Below are positions 1 to 10,900 of a stretch of 64,000 nt of DNA, piece by piece (positions within the stretch are counted from its first letter, which is position 1; each line of letters opens with the position of its first letter). Source of the DNA: Favolaschia claudopus (taxonomy: Eukaryota > Basidiomycota > Agaricomycetes > Agaricales > Mycenaceae); NCBI GenBank assembly GCA_037176885.1, contig JAWWNJ010000038.1:434001-498000 (forward strand), written 5' to 3'. The notes below the pieces were generated by a model. It was not told the origin of the DNA. It did not search any database and was given only the letters and a program-made list of their open reading frames with translations. Both the position numbers and the translations under genes were made by a program.

Positions 1-261
1 ATTTAAACAAACGGAATTTATGTGCATATTTTTTTCTACCAGACAGCCCGCGCAATTGAGCTTGTCCGGAAAAAAAAGAAACTGAAACCTGATATACTCG
101 ATTGGCCAATTACTGAGTCTTTTACAGGAGGCGTGATGATATATTTCGCATTGGCGGTGTTCACAATCGTAACAAGAAAGTACCGGTACAGTTTCCGAGG
201 CGAATTAAAGCAAAAATTGAAATATTGGTAACAACCCTCGACGACGCGAGCTCAACTGTTA
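1..261. other. No gene recognised
   Basis: AT-rich sequence before the first MITE. Short open frames here show no recognisable domain, and I see no clear repeat. Confidence 0.4.
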
Positions 262-631
262 CAGTTGCGACAAAATCAATTTACTTACCAAATAAGGAAA
301 TTTTCATCAAATCCGCTCTACCGCACAGCAAAACCACCACAAGCACGTTGAAATGGCACAAAGAGCCTGTACTCTTGGAGTTGAGCCGGTCTACGCACAA
401 AAAACAATCGGATTCGGCATGTTTCTCACTGCTTTTGGCTGCACTTTATGAGACAAAGTTGCTGGTTATCCCGGCAAAACCAATACAAAGACGCCAGTTT
501 TTCTACATCAGGAATACAGGCCAGCAGTTCATAGTATTCTTATCAACTTACCGCTCAAAAAAAAACGAGCAAAAGGAGCGAATTGACGAGAATTTCCTTA
601 TTTAGTAAGTAAATTGATTTTGCCGCAACTG
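262..631. mobile_element. TA-flanked MITE (Tc1/mariner-like)
   Basis: A 370-bp element bounded by inverted repeats of about 45 bp. They start CAGTTGC and share CAAAATCAATTTACTTACC, with a few mismatches. TA dinucleotides lie at 260-261 and 632-633, as expected for a Tc1/mariner-type target duplication. No transposase is encoded, so it is non-autonomous. The open frame that fills it is a by-product. Confidence 0.75.
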
Positions 632-762
632 TACCAGGTGAGTTCTTATATACTATTCAATACCACATTCTCAATGTAAGAAGTAATGGGGAAACAGGCG
701 GCAGGGAAACAAACATTCCTCAATGCTTCAGTCGGCATCTTTCGGAAGCCCATTCTGTACAA

Positions 763-1197
763 TCAGATATCGTTCATCCGTATTTCGGCAAACGCTGAAA
801 TCAGCCTGTTAACCTCATCCCATTCCTTGCGAGAAGGCGGCGAGTAGCAAACCATTTGTAGGCGTGGGAAAATGGCGGACAGGAATGTGGCTATTTTGTG
901 GGCCGATTCGATTGGCGCTAATCGGACATCCCATGAGCTGAATTTGCGGTGGAGAGCACGGCGCTGGGCAGGAAGCCGAGCGGATGGGATCTTGGTGGCG
1001 TCCACGTCGAGACGGAGGTATACGAGCAATGGGCAGTGTTGGGAAAGGGAGACTAGAGATTGCATCGTGGGGGAGGTGGTGGCTGTTATATCATATTGGC
1101 ATTCGATATGTAGCTTTTGGATGCCCGGCCAGGCACGAGCCATGGATTCAACGAATGCGTCGTCTAGAGGGCAAAGGCCGGGATAATATAGCTCCAT
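763..1197 (-). pseudogene. F-box/LRR-type protein, C-terminal fragment
   Basis: A 144-codon open frame resembling the C-terminal half of agaricomycete F-box/LRR-like proteins. It opens with a leucine-rich strand, then a conserved-looking Trp-Pro segment (ARAWPGIQKLHI), a central segment on ranked leucines (CPLLVYLRLDVDA) and an end in which a Trp is followed by a helix (EWDEVNRLISAF). No F-box is present. The upstream end runs into a transposon terminus at about 1202, so the gene is probably 5'-truncated by that insertion. The family assignment rests on pattern only. The protein would normally be a substrate adaptor of an SCF ubiquitin ligase; a working product is unlikely here. Confidence 0.55.
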
Positions 1198-1201
1198 CTG
1201 A

Positions 1202-1280
1202 CACTGTGCGAAGTATTTGTCATGAAATTCAAAACAATAATGAGGAATTTCAAGATTCCTGATGTTTTGTCATGAACCAC
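1202..1280 (+). repeat. Terminus of a CACTGTG-type DNA transposon
   Basis: It begins CACTGTGCGAAGTATTTGTC and continues with ATGAAATTCAA-type motifs. A closely matching terminus occurs at 41448 (CACTGTGAGAAGTATTTGTC). The opposite end was not identified. It abuts the F-box fragment on its left. Confidence 0.5.
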
Positions 1281-1591
1281 AACATCCCTTTCCGCCGCCT
1301 CAGCCGCTTCCCGTTGGCGATGCATCTCCCCGATAGCCCGTAAAATTCTTTGTTTATTCCCCGACCTATTACCGCGCTTGGCCTTTTTCTTGGCTGGCGT
1401 CGTTGCTGCCTCGTCCCCGGAGAGCTCTCCCTCCTCACGCGAAGGGTCTCTTCGTTTGGAGGGGCTAGGTGTCGAGGGGCCTCCGAGGCGTCTGAGAAGT
1501 GACGCGTTAGGCGGATGAAGACGATCGCTGAGGGTTCGAGGTGGATGGGTAATTCGGGACGCCAGGGGTGGCCTGCCTTATTTGTAATCTA
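1281..1591. other. No gene recognised
   Basis: Mixed sequence with short basic open frames on the minus strand and no domain I recognise. Confidence 0.35.
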
Positions 1592-1742
1592 CAGGGAATG
1601 TCCCGGCCACATTTTTTATTTTGGCTCTTGCTGTTCCGCAAATGATTATTTTCTCCGTGCAAAGCCATTTCACAGCCATTTCTGCGTTAATGTTCCGGTT
1701 TTCTTGGGGAAAATTTGGGAAATCGGCGCGGGACATTCCCTG
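1592..1742. mobile_element. Small inverted-repeat element (MITE-like)
   Basis: A 151-bp segment with 14-bp perfect inverted ends CAGGGAATGTCCCG. No target duplication is obvious. The right end leads into a dispersed repeat shared with 60336-60475. Confidence 0.5.
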
Positions 1743-1860
1743 AGGATTCCGCTCAGGACTCATTTGCAATTTGTTTCAGATTTTTAGCGTCACTGTAGAG
1801 GGCGGGGGGCAGGACCGACTCCGAACAAACAAAGTCCAAACAGACATTTGTTTGGTGTGA
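1729..1860 (+). repeat. Dispersed repeat, copy 1 (other copy 60336-60475)
   Basis: About 130 bp that align by eye with 60336-60475 at roughly three quarters identity. Shared landmarks are a CGGGACA(T/C)TCCCTG core, CTCATTTGCAA/ATTCATTTGCAA, CAGATTTTTAGCG/AAGATTTTTGGCG, and GAACAAACAAAGT followed by GACATTTGTTTGG. Confidence 0.55.
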
Positions 1861-1985
1861 TTTGCCAGTCCCCATCGACAGCCGGCACTGTTGCTGCCGG
1901 CGGCAGCAACATCTCGACATGGTCCCGTGGTTTCCTGTCAAAGTCACGTTACTTTTCACGTGAGCTGATCCTTGTGTTTTCATGT
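1855..1985 (-). mobile_element. Helitron-like short element A2 (5' part only)
   Basis: Read on the minus strand it starts ACATGAAAACACAAGGATC, then TCACGTGAAAAGTAACGTGA and ACCACGGGACCATGTCGAGA, as in the 5' ends of the elements at 28891 and 31158. It directly abuts the 3' tip of element A1. The far part is missing or diverged. It contains the hairpin GTTGCTGCCGGCGGCAGCAA. Confidence 0.6.
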
Positions 1986-2235
1986 ACAAGCTTAAGCACC
2001 CCGCCTTCGGCAGGGCCGGCTCGCTGCGCTCGCGTCCCTACCTACGGGGGGTACACAGCTTGTCGGGGCTCCGCCCCAAACCCCGCCTAGATTTTTTTTG
2101 CTGGATTCCTTGCCCGCGGCGCCGCACTGCCGCTCGCTGCGCTCGCCGGCGCGCGGCGCCGGGGAAAGCGTGTGAGAAGTCACCTGCTTTTTCACGTGAA
2201 TTATCACGGGACCTGCGGTCCCGTAGTGTCTTTTA
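1986..2235 (-). mobile_element. Helitron-like short non-autonomous element A1
   Basis: On the minus strand its 3' end has the module seen at 3759-3877: GGGGTTTGGGGCGGAGCCCC, then the hairpin CCTGCCGAAGGCGGGG, then GTGCTTAAGCTTGT at the tip. Inside are GC-rich palindromes around GGCGCC. The 5' end lies near 2212-2235 and carries the CACGTGAAAAAG motif. It encodes no protein. Confidence 0.65.
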
Positions 2236-2535
2236 ATATTGGGAGCAAGGGGCTTCCATGATAAGAAATTTCCTAATTTGGACGAGGGGGAGGGGGGTCC
2301 CTTCGAGCTCGAAAAAAAAGTTTTATATGAATTTTGGATTTGCTTTGTTACGCTTGTTTCAGCGGTTAGGATGAATCACCAGTGAATGTGTAACAAATTA
2401 TAGTGCCCACAAGCGATGGAATCAGTGTAAGGCCGGCTAACAGCGAGTTATTGATACTTGATTGTATTTACCCTCGGTGATTAAGGCATACACGGCAATT
2501 TTTGCAGCAGGGTTGGATGCGAGACAGTCTGGGTA
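2236..2535. other. No gene; short dispersed repeat
   Basis: No coding sequence seen. A motif at 2280-2330 (GAGGGGGAGGGGGGTCCC followed by an A-run) resembles 3640-3680 and 62490-62530. The rest is unassigned. Confidence 0.4.
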
Positions 2536-3309
2536 CACTGTGGTCGCATAACCCCCTGAATTTCCCATAGTTGGTTCACAGGGTTTCAATGGGAAATTCA
2601 CCGGAAAACTCTGTGAATTCCACTATGGAGTTGTGAATTTCACGGAGATACTTTCACTGGGTCCAACTATGTGAGTGGGACATTCCATGGTGTTAATTCA
2701 CATGGTTTGGGAATGATATCCACCTCATATTCCAATGAAAACTCTTTCACTGTGTTGGATTCCCTTCCAATACTCCCGGAAGTCACTTGAAAAATACGTG
2801 AAAACACAGTGGAAACTGCATGAAAAATCTACTACGTACCCCTCGCTTTGACCAGCGTCAACATACAAGTATTAGTCTTATCTCTTTTGCACGGAAGTAC
2901 TTACTGAATACTGAACAAGTACAACAAGTCTTTACTAACGATTACTAAGTTACGGTATTCAAAGTATGTAAATTGACTATATTACTGTATTAGGAACACA
3001 ACCAGTACTGGTGACCAGAATCATGTACCGTGTTCGAGGCAACTTGAACTCCATGAATTTCACGAGGTTTACGGGTGAATTTCCAAGAGTTGCCAGGAAG
3101 CGAGGAATGAACTTTCTGAGCAGTTTTCACACATATGCATTCATTCGATTTTCGAGTGAAATTCACGCACTTCATATTGCGGACTCTAATTATGTGAATC
3201 GGGTACGTGAAGTCACAACCCCATGAATCTGAATTCACTAGATAAACCCGTGAATTGTGGAATTCATGGTCCGGCTATGGGAAATTCATGGGGTTCTGCG
3301 ACCACAGTG
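2536..3309. mobile_element. CACTGTGG-type MITE with internal GAATTTC repeats
   Basis: A 774-bp element with inverted ends of about 33 bp, CACTGTGGTCGCATAACCCC on the left and its near-complement on the right. The motif GTGAATTTCAC and variants recur inside on both strands, as subterminal repeats do. TA lies directly left of the left end and one base beyond the right end, so the duplication is uncertain. No transposase gene is present. Confidence 0.65.
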
Positions 3310-3758
3310 GTATGCCTCTCATTTCTTACATGTACAGCGCTCACTTCTTCTCAGTTCCACTCTGAATGTGTCGACGCTGATGGTCGGAAGCCATGGGTAC
3401 CGGTGTGCGAGTCTTGCAGAGGTGCGAAAAAGTGCAGATAAGTCAAGAATAACCATATTCATTCGAGTAGACACATGTGTATTGTCAAGTTATGGTCTTG
3501 CTGATGTCCGAGAGTCATATACGCGCGGTAGAGAGTGAAGGAGCAAAGCGAGGGCCAAGATACACGCGTCACCAACAGCGTGTGAGTGATTGATCGCGTC
3601 CGAGAAAGGGAATTGATCGCGTCCGAAAAAGGGAATTCCCTAATTGAGAAGGGTGGGGGGTCCGCCATTTCGCTGAGAAAAAAACTTCGACCCTTAGTGT
3701 AGATTTCGCGGATCGGTTCCCCCTTGAATAAATTAAAAAGACTTTTATTATAGATAGG
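3310..3758. other. No gene; two short repeats
   Basis: A 22-bp motif ATTGATCGCGTCCGA is repeated in tandem at about 3589-3640. Then comes a copy of a dispersed repeat (GGTCCGCC...CGCTGAGAAAAAAACTTCG...GATTTCGCGGATCGG, about 3640-3726) that recurs at 39885-39995 and 62902-62995. No coding sequence seen. Confidence 0.45.
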
Positions 3759-3877
3759 ACAAGCTTAAGTACCCTGCCTTCGGCAGGGCCGTCTCGCTGG
3801 CGCTCGCGTCCCTTCCTTCGGCGGGTACACAGCTTGTTGGGCCTCCGCCCCAAACCCCGGGGGTTTTTATATGACAT
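3759..3877 (-). repeat. Helitron 3' terminal module with hairpin
   Basis: Read on the minus strand, about 130 bp after the helicase stop: GGGGTTTGGGGCGGA, ACAAGCTGTG, a GC-rich stretch, the 17-nt hairpin CCCTGCCGAAGGCAGGG, then TACTTAAGCTTG and a T. A hairpin some 11 nt from the 3' end is a classic Helitron feature, but the usual CTRR end is absent. The same module ends the short elements at 1986, 28891, 29434, 30082, 31168 (partial), 38354 and 63139. Confidence 0.75.
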
Positions 3878-4006
3878 TACTTAACATAATACAAAATTAT
3901 TTTCTATAAGAAGCTGACTTATATACAACCAAGAAAGAAATACCTAGGAAAGTGTTAGGATCAGTAACTAAAAAAAATGGAATGCAACTGGAGCTTACAT
4001 GCAATG

Positions 4007-5705
4007 TTAATCAAGCAGAACCTCCTCATAAACAACATTCTTTGTAACTGTATCAGTGTCCCTTTTGAATAGAGCCTTGATCCGTTGGCTAGATGTGCAC
4101 CGAGAAAGTGCCACATACAGTTGACCATGTGCGAAAACATCTGTACGAAAGTCTAATCCTACATGGGCAACTGACTGACCCTGTGCTTTGTTTATGGTCA
4201 TAGCAAAGGCCAAGCGGACAGGAAATTGGCGACGTTTCATGTGAATCGCAACTTGTTCAACAGGGGGAGAAATGGTAATGCGAGGGATGAAGGCAGTTTC
4301 GCCGCTGTGGTCACCTCCCAGGAGTCTTATCTCAAGAACTCGAGCAGACATTCTGGTAAGAATTCCTCGCGAGCCATTGCATAGACCTCGAGCTGCATCT
4401 AAATTTCGGAGTATCATGATAGGACATCCAACTTTGAGCCGCAGTTTTGCTAAAGGTAATCCTGAGGCCCGAATAGAATTGAGATATTCAATTGGATATT
4501 GGATGTCATTGGCATCAACACCCTCCTCTGTGATTACTGAGTCTGCACTGTTGTAAAGAGATTCCACTCCAGTGAATTTTTCAAGTAGCAGAAGGTTCAG
4601 CTCATCCACATCATCATTGCGTGCAGAAACTATTGTGCGCTCCAAGAAATATCTGTCCTGTTGGTGATTGCCAGGTATTGTTTCAACTTGTGGGTAGATA
4701 GTGTCAGTCAAGCATTTGAGGGTATTGCTTGTCAGTTTCATAACCTCAGGAAGCGTGATATTCTGAGCAGGATCTGTGTGGCGGCCATGTCCAACATCCA
4801 AAAGCCACTGTGCAAAGTCTTTATCTTCTTGCCGTGCATTAGGGCCTCCAAGACGCATATTCTGAGTCAGATGAAGCTGATGGACCTTGGACCACAGACG
4901 CGAGCGCTGGATGCAGGCACCCACTATCTGCTCTCTTCCACCTTTGACGACTACAGGCAATGTCTGCTGGAAGTCACCTCCATATACAACAGTTGTGCCT
5001 CCATATGGGCGGGGATCATTTCGAATATCCTGCATAGTAAGATCCACAGCTTCTGGTGCACGTCGATCTTGCGCAGGTAATTCATCCCAGATGATGAGCT
5101 TCACCCGTTTCAGGAGATCTGCAAGCATTGTCCCCTTTGAGATAGGACAGGTCTTCCCATCAAAGAGCTGGATTGGAATCTTGAAGGTTGAATGAGCTGT
5201 TCTGCCTCCAATGAGTAGCAAAGCAGCAATCCCTGAAGATGCAACACAGAGAACAATCATGCCTTCCCCACGCAAGGCGTAACACAGAGTGTTATAGACA
5301 TGTGTTTTTCCAGTCCCCCCAGGTCCATTTAAAAAGAATAACTTTGGGTCATCTTGAGTCACTGACTCCATGATAGCATCAAAGGCAACCCGTTGCTCTA
5401 AATTGAGCCCAGCAATCCGAGGTTGAGCAAGGTTCTGTTGTTCCTCCCGATCATAATTTAGCTGCTCAGCAATGAGACGATTCTCCTCAAGCTGACCCCA
5501 GTCTTCAACTGGTATGGGCATAGGTTTGAAATCATTCAATGATTTTCCTGAACCATGCAGAATAGAATCTAACAGGTATAGACCATAATCATAGACTTGC
5601 TCCTCAGTTGGATTTGGAATGCCCTTATGAATCAGTTTATGGCGGAGATCATCACAGATGCTGACTTTAAAGCGATCCCATAAAGCAACTGAATCCTCTC
5701 TCTCG
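4007..5705 (-). pseudogene. Helitron Pif1-like helicase domain
   Basis: This is the C-terminal helicase half of the Helitron protein, which would unwind DNA during rolling-circle transposition. Visible motifs in order are Walker A GPGGTGKT, ASSGIAALLL, the Walker B region LIIWDELPAQDR, GDFQQTLPVV, a long insert with NDDVDELN, LRNLDAARGLCNGSRG, and the closing LAFAMTINKAQGQSV and LYVALSRCTS. The frame is open for more than 500 codons from a TTG at 5539. It continues upstream in the same frame to about 5705 (DSVALWDRFKVSICDDL), so that TTG is not a real start. Upstream it is joined out of frame to the replication-initiator part. About 80-90 residues usually found between them are missing. Confidence 0.9.
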
Positions 5706-6144
5706 AATTTTCCATTTTGTCTCCTTTTTCAGCCAAACAAAAGTCTGAGGGAATTGCTGATATAGAACTCGCCGAGCTGCAGGGAGATCTGCATTAGCCT
5801 TGAAATATGCTGTAAGAGTAGTGTCTTTGGCAGCTGCATGTTCAACAATTTCTTGGGGATCATCATCTTCATCATAGATAATACTTTGCTGATCAGGGAG
5901 GTGTACTTGGAGGCGAACAACTGTTGGCAACTCTTCATGCATCTCAAATCTGAACAGCCGCCAAGTTGCCTCACAGGCAGAGATATAGCGGCTATCAAGA
6001 TGAAGCTTGATTTCATCGTTCTGTTGCTCTATTGTCAAAGTGCCCCGATCATGACCCTTGAATACATATTTGTGAATATATTTGGTTGCCTTGATAGAAA
6101 TGCAGCACTCGATGTTCATGTGGCATTTGAATTCAAGAATCGCT
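5706..6144 (-). pseudogene. Helitron Rep C-terminal part (tyrosine motif)
   Basis: Follows the intron at 6145-6197. It encodes the CHMNIECC segment and then KYIHKYVFKGHD, which corresponds to the Rep segment with the paired tyrosines that cut and join DNA in Helitrons. The frame continues through YFKANADLPAARRVLYQQFP and FVWLKKETKWK. It then runs into a short out-of-frame tail and stops at 5667. Full-length relatives continue into a RGFA(I)GRMYFV-type segment that is absent here. I infer an internal deletion and frameshift near 5700. Confidence 0.8.
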
Positions 6145-6197
6145 CTATAACAAAATATGAGTCAGCAAATTCACACACAAAAACAGCTTATCATTAC
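6145..6197 (-). other. Spliceosomal intron in the Helitron gene (53 nt)
   Basis: On the minus strand it starts GTAATGATAAG, has a TGCTGAC branch-like motif and ends TTTTGTTATAG. Removing it joins RWIVPHSPR to AILEFKCHMN in frame, as expected for the family. Left in place it brings in-frame stops right after the donor. Confidence 0.75.
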
Positions 6198-6782
6198 CTT
6201 GGAGAGTGGGGAACAATCCAGCGGTTGTCAACTGTCTGACCCTTTTCATTGATGAACTGGCGCCCATTGTCAGGGCGTGCATATAAAGTGTAACCATCTT
6301 GAGAAAGTTCAGTTTGAGCTCTGAATGGTTTGGGGTATCCTTTTGAACATTTCCCGTCTTTCATACATGGGGCGGCGGGGGTTTTCTGCACCACAGGGAT
6401 TGTGAACCATAAGTTTCTTCACCAATTGATATAAGACTGGATGTTCATTCTCATCAGGCAGCTGTGCAGAGATGACACGATCTATATCTTCAGCATTTTT
6501 CAAGCGAGCATAAGCCCTCAAGAAGATCAACAGATGGAGATGTGGTAGGCCACGCTTCTGGAACTCGATTGTATACACAATGCCTATAATGTCACCAAAT
6601 GCACCATTCTAGACGTAATTTAGCAAAATGCGGACTTTTTTACGGAAAACCCGGGTGACCAAATCTGGGCGATCAGAATACGTCTGTCCGGGAAGAAGTG
6701 CATCCTTGATCTCAGGCCAGTATGGGTCAGCTGTCATTGTCAAAAACCAATCTGGCTTTCCTGCAAATCTTGCAATGGCAAG
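6198..6782 (-). pseudogene. Helitron Rep central part (HUH motif), with stop and frameshift
   Basis: This part carries PDWFLTMTADPYWPEI and the HUH metal-binding motif in GLPHLHLLIFL, then the cysteine-rich segment with CMKDGKCSKGYPKPF and the end DNRWIVPH. An in-frame TAG interrupts it at 6609-6611, between LLNYV and NGAFGDIIG. A one-base frameshift falls in the C-rich run near 6375-6385, where NPRRPMY should read into PAAPCMKDG. The right end is the Copia insertion site; GCAAG at 6778-6782 is repeated at 12711-12715. Confidence 0.85.
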
Positions 6783-7090
6783 TGTCAGAATATGAATTAT
6801 TCCGGGTAGCCGCCCCGCCGCTCCGGCCCTTGATAGATATCTGATACTTATCATACAGCCTTGTTCTTACATATAAACCGCGCTCGTCTGTCCACCACCC
6901 TCAGTCTTTCATCCCACATTGCGGGAGACTGAGGGTGAGTTCTCTATCTATCTACCTACTTGTATTTACTTACTCATTGTGTAGTTATTGCGCCTTCCGC
7001 GCATTTTCAGGTATTTAATATATAGTCTTTCATCCCACATTGCGGGAGACTGAGGTTATTGCGCCTTCCGCGCATTTTCAGATTCTGTTA
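6783..7090 (+). repeat. Copia 5' LTR
   Basis: Starts TGTCAGAATATG and ends CAGATTCTGTTA, so it ends in TA rather than CA. The short inverted ends are TGTCAGAA and TTCTGTTA. It carries a repeated motif CCCACATTGCGGGAGACTGA and the repeat GCGCCTTCCGCGCATTTTCA, each twice. A TATAAACC motif lies about 110 bp in. Confidence 0.95.
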
Positions 7091-7101
7091 GGTTATGGGC
7101 C
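7091..7101 (+). promoter_or_regulatory. Primer-binding site for an initiator-tRNA fragment
   Basis: GGTTATGGGCC directly follows the 5' LTR. It is complementary to the anticodon region (CCCATAACC) of a eukaryotic initiator tRNA-Met rather than to its 3' end. This matches the half-tRNA priming known for Drosophila copia. Confidence 0.7.
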
Positions 7102-7128
7102 ACCGAGCGCTAGCTCTCTGAAGACGTA

Positions 7129-7815
7129 CACTAAGTGGACAAAAAAAATGTCCGATCGGTTTTTGGTCAATATCTCGCTGCCAAGGGGTATATTCATCAT
7201 CAAATGACTTGTGAGAATGAAGGAGAGGCGAAAGTCGATTTTTGGGTACAATGGGTACATCAATATTGGCTGATCCGAAATCAAACAAGTCGGGAGACGG
7301 TTTAGCCATATTTTCAACTTGACTGGGGATGTTTTCTGGGGCAATCTGTGAATATAGAGTGAGAGATGAAACAAAATGGAGTAATTTTCTCGGTCAGACC
7401 ATGTAAAAATTTGTAGCCGTTAAGCCGCTATAGGCTGAACAAAAGTGTCATTTTCATCAAATTTCGGCAGATTCCGGTCAAAATGGCCGAAAATGGCCAA
7501 TTTGCGGTCGATGTAGCACATTTCTGCCTGTATATTTTTGCATGGTTTAACTTGGAGAGCTACTTAGTGCATCCCGGGCCTTAGTCTGAGCAAACTGGCG
7601 GGGCCAATAAAGATCATTTGGGCAAGTTGAAAAATCGCGGATCGGGGATTCTGGCCGGCTTGATGGCGGATCAAGATCGTCTGCCAAACAAATCGACAGA
7701 AAAAATTCCCTTTGACCGTAAAACCCACACTACATGTTATTTGAGGTCAAAAGGTGCTATCATTGTCGAGAACGGCACCGAATATCGATCGGACATTTTT
7801 TTTGTCCACTTAGTG
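7129..7815. mobile_element. TA-flanked MITE in the Copia leader
   Basis: A 687-bp element with 30-bp near-perfect inverted ends starting CACTAAGTGGACAAAAAAAA and continuing TGTCCGATCG. TA lies at 7127-7128 and 7816-7817. No transposase is encoded. It lies between the primer-binding site and the gag start, so it is part of the Copia transcript's leader. Confidence 0.85.
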
Positions 7816-7954
7816 TACCTATTGGAAGACTCACCTGCTCGCTCATCAGAGCTCGAAGCATCACAAGCACAGACTTGTATCAATCAATCAATCACACGAC
7901 CTGTTGCCGAAATTCCCTCGGACTCTGGTTATCTCACCTCGGACTTCTCACACA

Positions 7955-10900
7955 ATGTCAACCGCGGCAAACTCGGCTTCTTCTGAGCTTTCCGGAGCAG
8001 AAGACTGGCCGATTTTTCATGTTAATGCAACAGTGGAACTGCGCCTACAGGGAGTCTACACTCTGCTTGAATCTGTTATCCTCGCTGCAAATGCAGCTGA
8101 TGCCACTGTTGCTGCTGCTGCTGTTACTCCTCTGCCTGCCACAGCTCCTGTTGCTGGCGTAGCTTTCAAGGATACCCCTGGCGAACGTAATAGCCGTGCT
8201 TTAGGTGTCATTCAGAAGCTTCTTTCAGCAGAACTGCGCACAGAGTATGTCAACGAATCTAATGCTGGAACTCTCTGGGCCAAACTGCGCCAGCGCTTCG
8301 AAGCAGAAAATCGTGCCGATTCTGCAATGGGTGTTCTAGCAGAACTTTTTAGCACCAAGCTCGTTATTGAAGGCGAACCAGAGCTCATGGATCGCAACAA
8401 GATTCTTTCTCATGTAGCTGCTATCAAGACCTGTTTTGATAGGCTTGCACGCCTGGAATTTCCATTTCCCCCAGAGCTTCAGCCTCTCATTCTGCTCAGC
8501 ACTCTACCAGATGATAGCTACTGGACAGGCATTAAAGGGAACATTGTGTCCTCTCTTGGTACAGGCATAACTTGGGATAAAGCTCGTGCTCGCCTGATTA
8601 CTCTTGGTAAACTGCCAAAGAGTGAGAACGGCGACGACACTGCTCTAGCTGCTAAATCCACAAACACTGGCAAAGGAAAGCCATCTGCCAAGGGCGATAA
8701 ACATTGCCTTATACATGGACAAAACAAATCCCATACTTCCGATAACTGCTATCAGTTGAAGAATCTAGCACAGGGATCAAAGGACTCCAAGAAGAATGAC
8801 AAGCAGAAGTCTGAGAAAGCGAGACCTAGAAAGCGCCGTGACAAGGCAAATGCCTCTGCTACTACAGATTCTGAATCTGATTCCGATGACTCTGAACATG
8901 GACATTTAGCTGTACCTGTTGTTTCCCAGAAATCTTATGCTGCTATGTCTGCTTATCTTTTGAGTGATGCAAACCCTTCATCCAAAGCTGTGGTAATTGA
9001 CTCTGGGGCTTCTACCACCATGACACCAAATGAGGCATGGTTTGAGACAGGTTCTTATAAAGTACTCACTCCACCAAAAAGGGTGCGGCTTGGTAATGAC
9101 ACATATTGTGATGCAGTTGGAACTGGAACCATCCGTCTATCTTGCAAAACAAAGCGAGGGATGTCTGATGTCTCTCTACGTGCATTACATGTCCCATCCT
9201 TTGGTATCACACTTGTCTCAGTGCAACAAATGGCTAAAAAGGGATACAATTGCATGTTCGAAGCAGATGTCTGCATTGTTCGAAACCCAAAAGGGCAAAG
9301 AATGATTGAAGCCAAGCATCGGAAGGGACTGTACCACATTGTCTATACTCCTTTGAGTGAAGATCCACATGCACTATTTGCTATGGATATCAATCATCTT
9401 CATCGAATATCTGGTCATACAAATTTCCAACTATTACAGAAATCTGTTGCTAAAGGCCGACTTGGTGAAATTACATCCTTGACAGGAATCCCCAAATTCT
9501 GTGAACCCTGTGTTCTTGGGAAAATGAAGAAATTACCATTTTCCAAAAGTCAAACCAAAGCTCGTGGTCCTTTAGATATTGTATCATCTGATGTTGGTGG
9601 TCCAGTAACGCCTGAAGGCCCAGGTGGAATACGCTACTGGGTGGTCCTTGTAGATCATCATTCCTCTGAGGTGTGGATTCTATTTGCCCAAAAGAAATCC
9701 CAAGTCTATTCAAAACTCAAAGAATGGCGAAAATCTACTGAGGCTCATTTTCGTGCTCAAATTGCTAATTGGGAATTCTGTGAGGGCTGGACTCGATTCT
9801 TTCGCACAGATGGGGGTGGTGAATTCACGTCTCATCAAATGGAAACAGAATTCAAACGTCTAGGCATCATCCATGAAACAACAGCACCTTACACTCCAGA
9901 GCAAAACGGAGTAGCAGAGCGAATGAATCAAACACTTGTTTCCAGAGCTACAACTATGTTGATTGCCTCACGCCTTCCTCGTAAATTTTGGGTCTTAGCA
10001 ATGCAAGCAGCTGGTTATACTGTGAATAGAACACCTACTTCAGCACAGGAATTTGAGATCCCTCATGAGAAACTTTTTGACCGTCAAATAAACATACGAC
10101 ACCTGCATCCCTTTGGCTGTAGAGCTTATCCTCTGATTCCTAAAGAAAAGCGTCACAAGCGGAAATTTGGCGATAAAGCAAAGCGTTGCATCTTTGTTGG
10201 CTACCATGAAAACAGTAAAGCGTATGACTTGCTAGTAATCAACAAAGATGGTTCTTATGGTGAAACCATCACATCTAGGCATGTTCGGTTTGACGACCAG
10301 GAACTTGATTCACCTATAGAACCAAAGCTTGAGGCACCTGCTACATCTAGGAAAGAATATGAGGATTTTGCTCAGACACTGCGGAAGAGGTCTACCCCAT
10401 ATTATGGTGATGATGACGATGATGGTGAACTGGACACTTTGCCTCACCCGATACCAGGTTCAGTGGGGGATAATCTAAGTCAGGCTGATCCGCCGTCTAT
10501 TGTCCATCCATCAAATAGGGGAGCTCCACCATTGCGCAAGGTCGCAGGCGTACGACAGGAACCTACTAGGCGGTCAACACGTCCACATGCAAGGGCACAA
10601 CATCCCACTGCTGAGTACGACAGAATAGCTGAACGACCACAGCATCAGTCAAAAGCTCAGCGTGATGCAGAGAATGCAGCACGTAAACAGGCGAAAGAAA
10701 ATGAAGCTTCTGTCGAACCAGACATTGAAGTCCCTGATGCTCCAGAGGCAGTCTTGCTTGCTTCTCTGGATGATGCCATTGAAGAAGCCTTTTTAGCTCA
10801 GAACCCTCTTGACCCTTCTAGTTGGCAAGAAGCATTGCAAGGTGCTAATGCTGAACATTGGAAAGCTGGACTTGAAGAGGAACTTGCTGGTTTCCGAGCA

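Noticed and set aside
7904..7954. Upstream start for the Copia Gag-Pol frame
   Set aside because: The codon at 7904 is TTG. The first ATG in frame is 7955, preceded by CACA, and fits a normal Gag start.
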